From assembly GCA_964425415.1 (NCBI GenBank), contig CAYRMJ010000002.1:1-48523 (forward strand): 48,523 bases of DNA. The letters run 5' to 3'. The notes below the pieces were generated by a model that worked only from the letters and a program-made list of their open reading frames with translations, was not told the DNA's origin and ran no database searches. Of this stretch, positions 25,195 through 33,729 are shown piece after piece (within the stretch, counting starts at the first letter, position 1; each line of letters opens with the position of its first letter). The translations under genes and the position numbers were made by a program. Source of the DNA: JAADDK01 sp964425415. GTDB taxonomy: Archaea; Thermoplasmatota; Thermoplasmata; Thermoplasmatales; Aciduliprofundaceae.

Positions 25195-25731
25195 ATGCCA
25201 GTTGCATCAGAGGTGAAATACGAGATATCCATACCCGATGGCGTGGATGTAAAATACGAAAACTATGTGCTTACAACCAAAGGCCCCAAGGGTGAGTTGA
25301 GCAGAGAGTTCAAGCATGATCGGGTTGAGTTACGAGTTGAGGACAACAAAGTCATAATTTATTGTGCGCTTCCAAAGAAAAAGGATTACGCCCTTGCAGG
25401 CACTTGGAACGCACATGTCAAAAATATGCTAAAAGGAGTCACAGAGGGCTTTGAGTACCATCTCAAGATACTATTTGCGCACTTTCCTATGAAAGTTAGT
25501 GTAAAGGGAGATCGTGTGGTCATAGAGAACTTTCTTGGCGAGAGGGCTCCCAGATACGCAAAGATAATGGGAGATACGAAGGTAGAGATTAAAGGAGACA
25601 CGGTGGTGGTTACCAGCATAAACAAAGAGCATGCTGGTCAGACTGCCGCAAACATTGAGCGTGCCACGAAGATTAAGGATCGTGATCCCAGAGTGTTTCA
25701 GGATGGTATATACATAGTTAAAAAGGGGTGA
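25195..25731 (+). CDS. rpl6: Ribosomal protein uL6
   Basis: 178 residues; near the GTPase-associated centre. Two repeated alpha/beta domains: PDGVDVKYENYVLTTKGPKGEL in the first, and MKVSVKGDRVVIENFLGERAPR in the second. The C-terminal KDRDPRVFQDGIYIVKKG is archaeal. An ATG four nt upstream is out of frame; GAGGTGAT precedes both. Confidence 0.98.
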   Translation: MPVASEVKYEISIPDGVDVKYENYVLTTKGPKGELSREFKHDRVELRVEDNKVIIYCALPKKKDYALAGTWNAHVKNMLKGVTEGFEYHLKILFAHFPMKVSVKGDRVVIENFLGERAPRYAKIMGDTKVEIKGDTVVVTSINKEHAGQTAANIERATKIKDRDPRVFQDGIYIVKKG

Positions 25732-25736
25732 CTTAA

Positions 25737-26159
25737 ATGAGCAAGATAAAACCAAAACTTACAGAAGAGGAAAAGAGGCTTCTTCGCATTAGGAACGAGA
25801 TGAATCGTAGAAGACCTAAATTCAGGCGTCAGGAATGGTTCCGATACAAGCGTCTTGGAGACGCATGGAGGCGCCCTCGTGGAAAGCATTCCAAGATGAG
25901 GGAGCATAAGGGATATCGTCCTCCAATAGTAGATTCAGGATATCGTAATCCCAAAGAGGTACGCGGTTTGCATCCGTCCGGATTCATAGAGGTGCTTGTC
26001 CACACACCCTCCGAGCTGGATAGGGTGAATCCCGAGAGAGAAGCTATTCGGATAGGCAGCAAAGTGGGCATGAAAAAGCGTCTTGAGATTGAGAAGAAAG
26101 CCAAAGAGCTGGGAATAAGGGTTTTAAATCCCCATCTCCGTGAAGGGGGTGAGGAATGA
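25737..26159 (+). CDS. rpl32e: Ribosomal protein eL32
   Basis: 140 residues; archaeal/eukaryotic-specific large-subunit protein. Core: FRRQEWFRYKRLGDAWRRPR, then GYRPPIVDSGYRNPKEVRGLHPSGF. The N-terminal part before FRRQ is about 25 residues of charged helix. Follows uL6 after 5 nt and overlaps eL19 by 4 nt. Confidence 0.97.
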   Translation: MSKIKPKLTEEEKRLLRIRNEMNRRRPKFRRQEWFRYKRLGDAWRRPRGKHSKMREHKGYRPPIVDSGYRNPKEVRGLHPSGFIEVLVHTPSELDRVNPEREAIRIGSKVGMKKRLEIEKKAKELGIRVLNPHLREGGEE

Positions 26160-26611
26160 TGGACGTTAAGTTTCAGAGAAGGCTTGCCGCGAGCATACTC
26201 AAATGCGGAGAAGAGCGTGTTTGGCTTGACCCCAATGCGTTGGACGAGATAAAGGATGCTGTAACTCGCGAGGATGTTCGCATGTTGATAAAGAGAGGAT
26301 TGATAAAGAAGAAGCAGGTGCGCGGCACATCAAGAGTTCGTGCCAATCATATAAAAAGGCAGAAGGAGAAAGGTCTGAGAAGTGGACAGGGATCCAGAAA
26401 GGGTAAAAAATATGCGCGTTATCCTCGCAAAATGCGGTGGATGAAAAACATACGCTCAATAAGAAGAACGCTTCGTGATTTGAGAGATTCAGGACAAATT
26501 GACAGGCACACTTACAGGAGATTCTACATGCTTGCAAAGGGTGGCACATTCAAAAATAAGAACCATCTTCTCATGCATCTCAAGTCAGAGGGCTATATTA
26601 AGGAGGAATGA
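26156..26611 (+). CDS. rpl19e: Ribosomal protein eL19
   Basis: 151 residues, long basic helical protein involved in an intersubunit bridge. MMDVKFQRRLAASILKCGEE is typical, then RVWLDPNALDEIKDAVTRED, and a highly basic centre (HIKRQKEKGLRSGQGSRKGK). Two neighbouring ATGs could start it. Its TGA stop is inside the shared junction motif GGAGGAATGA (26602-26617). Confidence 0.97.
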   Translation: MMDVKFQRRLAASILKCGEERVWLDPNALDEIKDAVTREDVRMLIKRGLIKKKQVRGTSRVRANHIKRQKEKGLRSGQGSRKGKKYARYPRKMRWMKNIRSIRRTLRDLRDSGQIDRHTYRRFYMLAKGGTFKNKNHLLMHLKSEGYIKEE

Positions 26612-26613
26612 AC

Positions 26614-27111
26614 ATGGCTGAAAATGCAGTTTACAGGGTTAAGATGAGAAGGCGAAGAGAAGGCAAGACTGATTACAGAAAGAGATTGGCCCTTCTCAAG
26701 TCCGATATGATCAGAGCGGTGGTTAGGAGAACAAACACTCGCTTAATAGTTCAGTTTGTTGAGTATAATGAGAATGGTGACCATGTGCTATTTACCATAA
26801 CATCGGATATGCTGAAGAAGCATGGATGGAAAGGCTCGTACAAAAGCTTGCCTGCTGCATATCTTGTAGGTTATTGGGCTGGCAAAGAAGCGTTAAAGCG
26901 AAACATTGATGAGGCGGTTTTGGACATTGGAAGACATGTGCCAGTGAAAGGCTCAAGAATATTTGCGGTATTGAAGGGAATGGTGGATGCAGGAGTTTAT
27001 GTTCCTCATAGCGAAGAGGTGTATCCTACGGAAGATAGAATTTCAGGAAAGCACATTGGTGAGGATGTTGAAAGCATGTTCAAAGAAGTCAAATCCAAGC
27101 TGGAGGAATGA
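26614..27111 (+). CDS. rpl18: Ribosomal protein uL18
   Basis: 165 residues; 5S rRNA-binding protein. MAENAVYRVKMRRRREGKTD, then YRKRLALLKSDMIRAVVRRTNTRLIVQ, is the archaeal form; AAYLVGYWAGKEAL and LDIGRHVPVKGSRIFAVLKG follow. Start at 26614, 7-8 nt after GGAGG; the ATG at 26608 is too close. Couples to uS5 through the same junction motif. Confidence 0.97.
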   Translation: MAENAVYRVKMRRRREGKTDYRKRLALLKSDMIRAVVRRTNTRLIVQFVEYNENGDHVLFTITSDMLKKHGWKGSYKSLPAAYLVGYWAGKEALKRNIDEAVLDIGRHVPVKGSRIFAVLKGMVDAGVYVPHSEEVYPTEDRISGKHIGEDVESMFKEVKSKLEE

Positions 27112-27113
27112 TT

Positions 27114-27767
27114 ATGGAGTGGGAACCAAAAACTAGGTTGGGCCGACTGGTGGCAGAAGGCAAGATTACCTCAATGTCACAGGCGTTGAGAAGCAACTTA
27201 CCCCTTAGAGAACCTGAGATAGTTGATGCTTTGCTTCCTGACTTACAGGATGAGGTTATTGATGTGCGAATGGTTCAGAGAATGACCGATAGTGGACGCA
27301 GAGTGAAGTTCTCTGTGATGGTTGCTGTTGGAAATGGAGATGGCTTCGTGGGAATAGGAACAGCAAAGGCCAAGGAAGTGGGAGCTGCTATCCGAAAGGC
27401 CATATCCAACGCGAAGCTAAACATGATTGAAATTAAGAGAGGATGCGGTTCGTGGGAATGCGGATGCGGCATGCCCCATTCCGTGCCATTCAAAGTTACC
27501 GGTAAATGCGGCTCCGTTGAGGTCACGCTCAAACCCGCACCCAAAGGCGTGGGTCTTGCCGTGGGAGATGTGGCAAAGATTATCCTTCGTCTTGCGGGAG
27601 TGAAGGATGTCTGGGGCTTTACCAGAGGTCATACAAAGACAACTGTAAATTATGCTGCTGCCACATTTGATGCTCTTCGCCAGACCACGGTAATGAGAAT
27701 AAATAAGAGGATGGTTATGCCAATATACAAAGGAGGTGTAGATGATGTACGCGGTGATCAGAGTTAG
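27114..27767 (+). CDS. rps5: Ribosomal protein uS5
   Basis: 217 residues; small-subunit protein affecting decoding accuracy. Opens MEWEPKTRLGRLVAEGKIT, double-stranded-RNA-binding-like core GRRVKFSVMVAVGNGDGFVG, then the archaeal RGCGSWECGCGMPHSVPF loop and the VGLAVGDVAKIILRLAGV domain. Start at 27114 by spacing to GGAGG. The last 26 nt overlap uL30. Confidence 0.97.
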   Translation: MEWEPKTRLGRLVAEGKITSMSQALRSNLPLREPEIVDALLPDLQDEVIDVRMVQRMTDSGRRVKFSVMVAVGNGDGFVGIGTAKAKEVGAAIRKAISNAKLNMIEIKRGCGSWECGCGMPHSVPFKVTGKCGSVEVTLKPAPKGVGLAVGDVAKIILRLAGVKDVWGFTRGHTKTTVNYAAATFDALRQTTVMRINKRMVMPIYKGGVDDVRGDQS

Positions 27768-28233
27768 AGGTCGCACAGGAATAAGATGGGACATTGAAGA
27801 CACTTTGAAGATGCTAAATCTCACTCGCATAAATCACTGTGTTTTAGTGCCCGATACTCCATCGTATAGAGGAATGTTGAGTAAAGTGAAAGATTACGTG
27901 ACCTGGGGCGAAGTAAACGAAGAAGTCCTTTCAAAGTTGATAAGGCAGAGAGGGCGACTCATGGGCGATGTGCCAATAACCGATGAGTACATAAAGGAAA
28001 ATCTGGGTTATGAGAGCATTGAAGACTTCGCCAAGGCGATGGTTTCCGGAAAGGCACTATATCGCGATATACCCAACGTGAAGATTGTTTTCAGACTTCA
28101 TCCTCCGTTGAAGGGCTGGGAAAAGACGAAGAGACATTTCACGGAAGGTGGAGCTCTTGGATACAGGGGCGATAAGATAAATCAGTTGATTTTAAGAATG
28201 TTGGGTCCCGGAGGTGAAGATGATGGCAAGTAG
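27742..28233 (+). CDS. rpl30: Ribosomal protein uL30
   Basis: 163 residues; the archaeal long form with a C-terminal extension. YAVIRVRGRTGIRWDIEDTL opens the fold, LNLTRINHCVLVPDTPSYRG follows, and the tail ends RLHPPLKGWEKTKRHFTEGG. GGAGGTG at 27731-27737 lies inside the uS5 codons, so translation restarts within uS5. Overlaps uL15 by about 11 nt. Confidence 0.97.
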   Translation: MMYAVIRVRGRTGIRWDIEDTLKMLNLTRINHCVLVPDTPSYRGMLSKVKDYVTWGEVNEEVLSKLIRQRGRLMGDVPITDEYIKENLGYESIEDFAKAMVSGKALYRDIPNVKIVFRLHPPLKGWEKTKRHFTEGGALGYRGDKINQLILRMLGPGGEDDGK

Positions 28234-28648
28234 AAAATCAAGAAAAATGCGCGGTTCAAACACTTACGGACATGGCATAAAAGGCAGGCGCGGCAAGGGC
28301 CGAAAAGGAGGAAAGGGATTGCCGGGTATAGGAAAGCATCATTGGAGCTATGCAATAAAGCATCCTGAATACCTCTGGGGCAATCACGGATTTACATCTC
28401 ATCATCCCAAAGAAGAGATTAATGCCATCAACATAGGCGAGCTCAGCGAGAGAATGGATGACTTGGTTGAGAAAAAACTGGCCCTGTATGATGGGGATAA
28501 GTACGAGGTGGACCTGAGCATTCTCGGAGTCAACAAGCTTCTTGGCAAGGGAAAAGTGAACAAAAAAATAGTAGTTAAAGTTAAATATGCCAGTAAGATT
28601 GCAGTTGAGAAAATACAGGAGGCAGGTGGTGAAGTAATCAATGCCTGA
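28223..28648 (+). CDS. rpl15: Ribosomal protein uL15
   Basis: 141 residues. Archaeal form: MASRKSRKMRGSNTYGHGIK, then RRGKGRKGGKGLPGIGKHHW, ending with a globular domain (INIGELSERMDDLVE ... KVNKKIVVKVKYASKIAVEKI). Start at the ATG 6 nt after GAGGTG; another ATG directly before it and a GTG three codons upstream are less likely. Overlaps secY by 8 nt. Confidence 0.96.
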   Translation: MASRKSRKMRGSNTYGHGIKGRRGKGRKGGKGLPGIGKHHWSYAIKHPEYLWGNHGFTSHHPKEEINAINIGELSERMDDLVEKKLALYDGDKYEVDLSILGVNKLLGKGKVNKKIVVKVKYASKIAVEKIQEAGGEVINA

Positions 28649-30443
28649 GGAAGAGATTCCTAGGAAGAAGGGTGTGGCCCTTCCAGTGGCAATATCGTGG
28701 TTCATATTCGCTTACCTATATTTCTCGGTGGTTGAGTGGAAACTGTTAGGATTCATGGATTTTATAAATAAAGTCATAGTGGGCAGATGGCTTGATTTTC
28801 TTATATTTTTCCTTTGGAGCGTGCCACTATTCATTTTGGGATACCTTATGCTTTCATACGACGGAGAGAAAAGCAAGCTCTACGGTTTAAAGCCAGTAAT
28901 TGAGTATTTGCCCATCATAAAAAAACCGAAGGGCCATGTCCATTTCAGGCAAAAGTTGACATGGACCATATTGACCCTTCTTCTATACTTTGGATTGACT
29001 AATATCTACCTGTATGGTGTTGATCAGGAGAAGGTAATTGACCTTTTTGCCTCTTTTAGGGCAATAATGGCCGGAGCTTCGGGCTCGCTGATGCACCTTG
29101 GTATAGGACCCATAGTTACTGCAAGCATCATTATGCAGCTGTTCGTGGGTGCAAAGATTTTTAACATTGACTTAACTGACCAAAAGGACAAAGCCATCTA
29201 TCAAGGCACTCAAAAATTGCTGGTAATTATAATGATATTTGTGGAAGCCATACCGCAGGTTTTTGGATATTTGCAGCCCTCAAATACATTCATAAACAGC
29301 CTCAACGCCTATGCTCCGGGTTATGGTAATTTTCTTGCAAAGCTAATAATTGTGCTTCAACTGTTCTTCGGGTCATATTTGGTATTCCTTATGGATGAAC
29401 TGGTTTCAAAATGGGGTATTGGTTCAGGTATATCACTATTCATAGCAGCAGGTGTGTCGGAAGCAATATTCACAGGCACAGTTAACTGGATACCCACAAA
29501 CGAGAAAATGCCCGTAAGTCTTGCAAATCCTCCAAGCGGCTGCATACCTAAGACGATATATATCCTTCAAAACTCATCAGCCGCACAGCTGTTTGGCGGA
29601 GGCATAGAACGGATTCTATTCGCACCTCCTAATCCTATAATTGCTCTGATAGGAACTACCATAATATTCTTCCTTGTGGCATACGCACAAAGCACAAAAA
29701 TTGAGCTTCCTCTGGCTCACGAGCGTGCGAGAGGAGCAAGAGGTAGATATCCAATCAAACTGATGTACTCATCAAACATACCCGTTATACTGACATCCGC
29801 GCTTCTTGCCAATGTGGCCATGTGGTCCATGCTCTTCTGGTCCAATCCCACGCTTAGCAAAGTGCCACTTTTAGGGCACAATCCATGGCTTGGAGCGTAT
29901 CCAACACCGGAGCAGGCGCAGCAGTGGGGTATAAAAACAACCACCCCCATTGGAGGTCTTGCATTCTATCTAAACAGAGTGCGAGGTCTCTCTTACTGGT
30001 TATTGCCTCTAATGAATCCACAGAGATATTATCAGGTGTTCACGTACCAAACCTACTGGGAACTTCTGCTTCATGTGATAGTTTACGTTGTGTTCATGGT
30101 GGGAATGAGCGTTCTGTTTGCGAAATTCTGGATTGAGACGGCAAACATGAACGCAAAAGCCATTGCAAAGCAGATTCAATCAAGCGGTATGCAGATTCCC
30201 GGCTTTAGAAGAAGTCCTGCGGTTCTTGAGAAGATTCTGAACAAATACATACCTGCAGTTACTATACTTAGCGGAGCTCTGGTGGGTGCCCTTGCTGCCT
30301 TTGCAGATTTGATTGGAACTGTGGGCAACACATCAGGTACTGGAGTGCTACTTACTGTGGGTATAATGATTCAGATGTACGAGGCAATGGGCAAAGAGCA
30401 GTTGATGGAGATGCATCCTGTGATAAGGCAGTTCTTTGAGTGA
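28641..30443 (+). CDS. secY: Protein translocase subunit SecY with N-terminal extension
   Basis: Channel subunit of the Sec translocon. 600 residues, clearly longer than the roughly 430-490 residues of well-known archaeal SecY. The standard protein starts near residue 95 (FRQKLTWTILTLLLYFGLTN), followed by the plug region GSLMHLGIGPIVTASIIMQL and later RARGARGRYPIKLMYSSNIPVI. About 95 extra residues in front hold two predicted membrane helices (ALPVAISWFIFAYLYF; WLDFLIFFLWSVPLFILGY). There is also a long loop before the YPTPEQAQQWG segment. Follows uL15 with 8-nt overlap; adkA follows. Confidence 0.97.
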   Translation: MPEEEIPRKKGVALPVAISWFIFAYLYFSVVEWKLLGFMDFINKVIVGRWLDFLIFFLWSVPLFILGYLMLSYDGEKSKLYGLKPVIEYLPIIKKPKGHVHFRQKLTWTILTLLLYFGLTNIYLYGVDQEKVIDLFASFRAIMAGASGSLMHLGIGPIVTASIIMQLFVGAKIFNIDLTDQKDKAIYQGTQKLLVIIMIFVEAIPQVFGYLQPSNTFINSLNAYAPGYGNFLAKLIIVLQLFFGSYLVFLMDELVSKWGIGSGISLFIAAGVSEAIFTGTVNWIPTNEKMPVSLANPPSGCIPKTIYILQNSSAAQLFGGGIERILFAPPNPIIALIGTTIIFFLVAYAQSTKIELPLAHERARGARGRYPIKLMYSSNIPVILTSALLANVAMWSMLFWSNPTLSKVPLLGHNPWLGAYPTPEQAQQWGIKTTTPIGGLAFYLNRVRGLSYWLLPLMNPQRYYQVFTYQTYWELLLHVIVYVVFMVGMSVLFAKFWIETANMNAKAIAKQIQSSGMQIPGFRRSPAVLEKILNKYIPAVTILSGALVGALAAFADLIGTVGNTSGTGVLLTVGIMIQMYEAMGKEQLMEMHPVIRQFFE

Positions 30444-30448
30444 TTGCC

Positions 30449-30994
30449 ATGCGCGTAATAATTGCAGGAGTGCCGGGAGCAGGAAAGACGAGCATAATGA
30501 AAGAAGTATCTGGAAAGACAAATCACAGGATTGTGAACTATGGCACGGTGATGCTAGAAATTGCCCGAGAGCGAGGCTTAGCAGAAGACAGAGACAGCAT
30601 AAGAACTCTTCCCATTTCTTTGCAGAAGGAACTTCAGAAAGATGCAGCGCGGCGCATTGGAGCGATGGATGACATAATAGTGGACACGCATCTCACAATC
30701 AAAACACCAAGTGGCTATTTTCCCGGATTGCCTGAGTGGGTATTGAAGGAGCTTCGTCCAGAGTTGATAGTGGTTGTTGAAGCGAATCCTCACGAGATTG
30801 TTAGAAGAAGGCGCTCGGACACTACACGTAGAAGAGATTTCGAGACTTACGAAGACATTGAAGAACATTTAAAGGCAAACCGATATGCGGCATTTGCCTG
30901 TTCTGTGCTGACCGGGGCGCCAGTAATGATATTGAACAACAGAGATGGAATGCTTGAGCAGTCTGTTGCCCGTTTTTTGGAGGCGTTTAAATGA
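30449..30994 (+). CDS. adkA: Archaeal adenylate kinase
   Basis: Interconverts ATP + AMP and 2 ADP. 181 residues of the trimeric archaeal type, unrelated in detail to bacterial Adk. P-loop GVPGAGKTS at residues 7-15 directly after MRVIIA; NYGTVMLEIA; DTHLTIKTPSGYFPGLP (AMP-site region); RRRSDTTRRRDFET lid. Start at the ATG at 30449; a GTG at 30440 overlaps the SecY stop but adds no conserved sequence. Standard neighbour of secY in archaea. Confidence 0.96.
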   Translation: MRVIIAGVPGAGKTSIMKEVSGKTNHRIVNYGTVMLEIARERGLAEDRDSIRTLPISLQKELQKDAARRIGAMDDIIVDTHLTIKTPSGYFPGLPEWVLKELRPELIVVVEANPHEIVRRRRSDTTRRRDFETYEDIEEHLKANRYAAFACSVLTGAPVMILNNRDGMLEQSVARFLEAFK

Positions 30995-31677
30995 GCGAAG
31001 AAAAGCAGGAAATAGAAAATAAAGAGGAAGAGCAAATACCCCGCAATCCCCAAGCTTCGTCCACTTCTTATTTTTTGGTGTTTTTTCTGATGATGATGGC
31101 CCTTTTCATTCCGGGAATTAGAAGTGCTCTCGGTTACGCTGCTGGAGTGGTTATGACTCCGCTGTTCTCATTTGGAGGAGACTATCCAATATACACCATT
31201 TTAGCTTCAGGTTTTGTTCTAACTTTGATAAATGTATGGGCAAGGCACCACTTTACAGATTGGATAAAAATGGCGCGCTCACAGGCAAAGATGAAGGCGT
31301 TCAATAAAGTTTACAGAGAAGCGATGATGAAACAGGACCTTGCGAAGTTGGAAAAGCTGAAGAAGTTGCAGATGCAGTACATGTCTGAGAGCATGGAGAC
31401 GCAATCACAGATGATGAAAGCCACAACGATTACCTTCATTTTAGTAATTGCAATATTCTCATGGCTGTGGATATTTATGCAATCTATAGCCACGTACACA
31501 ATAATGGCAGTGCCATGGAACTTCAGCGTGGATATGAATCACTCTTTAATTTTTCCTTATTGGCTTTGGATTTACTCCGCAGTTACCATGCCATTAGCGT
31601 GGGTTGTTCAGTACATATTCAAGTACTTTGAGTTCCGAAATAGACTTGAATCTGAGCCAGAGGTAGATGAGCAATGA
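30991..31677 (+). CDS. DUF106 membrane protein (EMC3/TMCO1/Oxa1 insertase superfamily)
   Basis: 228 residues. After a charged 25-residue N-terminus come one hydrophobic segment (YFLVFFLMMMALFIPGI), a second (YTILASGFVLTLINVWA), then a Lys/Met-rich coiled coil (MARSQAKMKAFNKVYREAMM ... MQYMSESMETQSQMM) and two more membrane helices. This is the archaeal YidC/Oxa1-like DUF106 architecture; the Met-rich coiled coil is a hallmark. It lies between adkA and cmk and overlaps both by 4 nt. Likely inserts membrane proteins beside SecY. Confidence 0.93.
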   Translation: MSEEKQEIENKEEEQIPRNPQASSTSYFLVFFLMMMALFIPGIRSALGYAAGVVMTPLFSFGGDYPIYTILASGFVLTLINVWARHHFTDWIKMARSQAKMKAFNKVYREAMMKQDLAKLEKLKKLQMQYMSESMETQSQMMKATTITFILVIAIFSWLWIFMQSIATYTIMAVPWNFSVDMNHSLIFPYWLWIYSAVTMPLAWVVQYIFKYFEFRNRLESEPEVDEQ

Positions 31678-32204
31678 TAATAACCATCAGCGGTCCGCCG
31701 GGCAGTGGCAAAACAACAGTGGCTCGCCTCCTTGCTAAAAAAATAGGTTATCCTCTAATCTCAGGAGGAGAGGTATTCAGGAACTTGGCTAAGAGCTTAG
31801 GTATGGATTTGTTGGAATTTAGCAAATATGCAGAGAACAATCCTGAGGTGGATTACCGTATTGATGAGGAAATTGCGAGAATAGCCAAAGAGAGTGAGAA
31901 TCTTGTCATAGACTCTCGGCTTTCCGGTTGGATAATGCATAGGCAAAACATACCCGCATTCAAGGTATTCATTGATGCTTCGCCAGAAGTCAGAGCTATG
32001 CGAATTCAGATGCGTGACGATGGAGATATAGATGAGGTGATGAGAGCCATGCTGATTCGTGAATCCAGTGAGAAGAAAAGATACAAAAAGCTCTATGACA
32101 TAGATTTTGAAGATACTTCCATCTACGATATGGTAATTAACTCAGACAATAAAAAGCCGGAGGAGATCGTTGAAGAAGTGCTGGGGGCGCTGGGATGGAT
32201 GTAG
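31674..32204 (+). CDS. cmk: Cytidylate kinase (archaeal)
   Basis: 176 residues; phosphorylates CMP/dCMP. P-loop SGPPGSGKTTVA starts at residue 6, then GYPLISGGEVFRNLAKSLGM and LVIDSRLSGWIMHR, typical of the archaeal Cmk. In many euryarchaea rpl34e precedes and rpl14e follows this gene; neither is present here. Overlaps DUF106 by 4 nt and cbf5 by 10 nt. Confidence 0.95.
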   Translation: MIITISGPPGSGKTTVARLLAKKIGYPLISGGEVFRNLAKSLGMDLLEFSKYAENNPEVDYRIDEEIARIAKESENLVIDSRLSGWIMHRQNIPAFKVFIDASPEVRAMRIQMRDDGDIDEVMRAMLIRESSEKKRYKKLYDIDFEDTSIYDMVINSDNKKPEEIVEEVLGALGWM

Positions 32205-33034
32205 AATCTCTCCTTGAATTTGGAGTGGTCATAGTTGATAAACCAAAGGGTCCAACGAGTCATCAGGTTAGCGCATGGGTTCGTAAAATATTAAATGTTA
32301 AGCGCACAGGACACGCAGGAACTCTTGATCCTAATGTAACAGGTGTTTTGCCGGTGGCTCTGAATCGTGCAACTAAGATAATAAATGTTTTGCATATTCT
32401 TCCAAAGGAGTATGTGTCAGTAATGCGCTTGCATTCATTTGTTGAAGAGGAGAGAATAAGGAAAGTTTTTGAAGAGTTCACAGGAGAGATATTTCAGATT
32501 CCACCTGTAAGAAGCGCCGTCGCAAGGCGTCTGAGAAAGAGAAAAATTCATGAGCTAAAGTTAATAGAAATGGAAAACAATCTTGTGCTATTTAAAGCGG
32601 TGGTGGATTCTGGAACATACATTCGTGCTCTTTGCAGAGATATCGGTGATGCATTGTGTGTGGGCGCCAACATGGAGGATTTGAGAAGAACTAAAACAGG
32701 GCATTTTTCAGAAGAGCACGCAGTATCTTTAACCGATCTTTTGGATGCATACGTTTTCTGGAAAGAGGATGGTGATGAGACTCTTCTTCGTAGGTACATT
32801 TTACCCGGAGATGCTATATTATCATTTCTTCCGAAAATAATTGTGAAAGAGTCCGCTTATGAAAATCTTGCGAAAGGTGCACCATTGTATAAGCCCGGAG
32901 TAGTGGAAATGCCAGAGTCCCTCAATGCAGGAGCACTTTGCACCGTTTACACTGAAAGTGGAAAGTTTGTATCTCTATCTCGTGCAGTGCTGAATGATGA
33001 TGTGGTAGCACGGCCTGAGAGGGTAATAGTTTAA
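32195..33034 (+). CDS. cbf5: Cbf5-type tRNA/rRNA pseudouridine synthase
   Basis: 279 residues. Catalytic subunit of archaeal H/ACA ribonucleoprotein, which also makes tRNA Psi55 directly. Catalytic Asp is D45 in GHAGTLDPNVTGVL; KPKGPTSHQVSAWV precedes it and SGTYIRALCRDIG follows. The C-terminal about 75 residues form the PUA domain (LAKGAPLYKPGV). Somewhat shorter than typical Cbf5 (about 330 residues), the shortening being mainly at the N-terminus. Last gene of the superoperon. Confidence 0.95.
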   Translation: MDVESLLEFGVVIVDKPKGPTSHQVSAWVRKILNVKRTGHAGTLDPNVTGVLPVALNRATKIINVLHILPKEYVSVMRLHSFVEEERIRKVFEEFTGEIFQIPPVRSAVARRLRKRKIHELKLIEMENNLVLFKAVVDSGTYIRALCRDIGDALCVGANMEDLRRTKTGHFSEEHAVSLTDLLDAYVFWKEDGDETLLRRYILPGDAILSFLPKIIVKESAYENLAKGAPLYKPGVVEMPESLNAGALCTVYTESGKFVSLSRAVLNDDVVARPERVIV

Positions 33035-33053
33035 TCTTGTAAATACCGCAATC

Positions 33054-33060
33054 TTTATAT
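33054..33060 (+). promoter_or_regulatory. TATA box of the coiled-coil protein gene
   Basis: TTTATAT 34-40 bp before the ATG at 33094, with GGTGAT at 33083-33088 as ribosome binding site. Marks a new transcription unit after cbf5. Confidence 0.55.
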
Positions 33061-33093
33061 GCCTGAGCGTACATATCTATCTGGTGATATTAA

Positions 33094-33729
33094 ATGCCAG
33101 CCAAAAAAAATTCTAAACCCGACCACCACATCAATGATGAGAATTCTAAAAAATCTGCAACTCAGGAGCCGAAGGTTGAGTTGTTTGAGAATGAGCAGGA
33201 GCGCAGTCTGGGTTATGAGGAAATAAAAGCCACAACAGGTGCGGAGGCACTGAGGGAGAAGGAGCGCTTATCCAAAATGAAGGAAGCAACAAAGCTTCGC
33301 AAGAAGGCAGCTGATTATAAGAGAAAAGCGTCTATTTATCATCAGAAATACAAAGAGGAGATGCAGAAGGTTGCAAAGTATCAGGCAGATAAAGCAAAGT
33401 ACAGAGAGAAAATTTCAGAGCAGAAGAAAAAATTGAGGGTTTACAAAGACAAAATTGATGCCATAAATGAGAAAATAAAGGCTGCTGGTTCTTTAAAAAA
33501 GCAGGAGAGTTTAAGAGCAAAGGTTGCCTCATTGCAGGCTAAAATTTCTAAAATAGAGGCTAGAATAAGTTCTTTGAAAAGGAAGGAAGCTGAAATAGTG
33601 CAAAAAATGGCTGCGCACAAATCCAAGGCAGCTGAGCACTTTGAGAAGAGCAAAATGTATGAGGAGCAGGCAGAGACATACCTAAGAACTGCAGAGACAC
33701 TGGAGCGCAGCAGTTCAGGAGGTCTCTGA
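33094..33729 (+). CDS. Lys-rich coiled-coil protein of unknown function
   Basis: 211 residues, no signal peptide or membrane helix. The first 60 are polar and probably disordered; residues about 65-205 are a nearly continuous coiled coil rich in Lys, Glu, Ala and Tyr, with repeated short units such as AADYKRKASIYHQKYKEEMQ and AKYQADKAKYREK. No cysteine or catalytic motif visible. Own promoter and ribosome site. The last 15 nt overlap the convergent SAM hydrolase gene. The composition would suit a structural or nucleic-acid-associated protein, but I do not recognise the family. Confidence 0.75.
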   Translation: MPAKKNSKPDHHINDENSKKSATQEPKVELFENEQERSLGYEEIKATTGAEALREKERLSKMKEATKLRKKAADYKRKASIYHQKYKEEMQKVAKYQADKAKYREKISEQKKKLRVYKDKIDAINEKIKAAGSLKKQESLRAKVASLQAKISKIEARISSLKRKEAEIVQKMAAHKSKAAEHFEKSKMYEEQAETYLRTAETLERSSSGGL

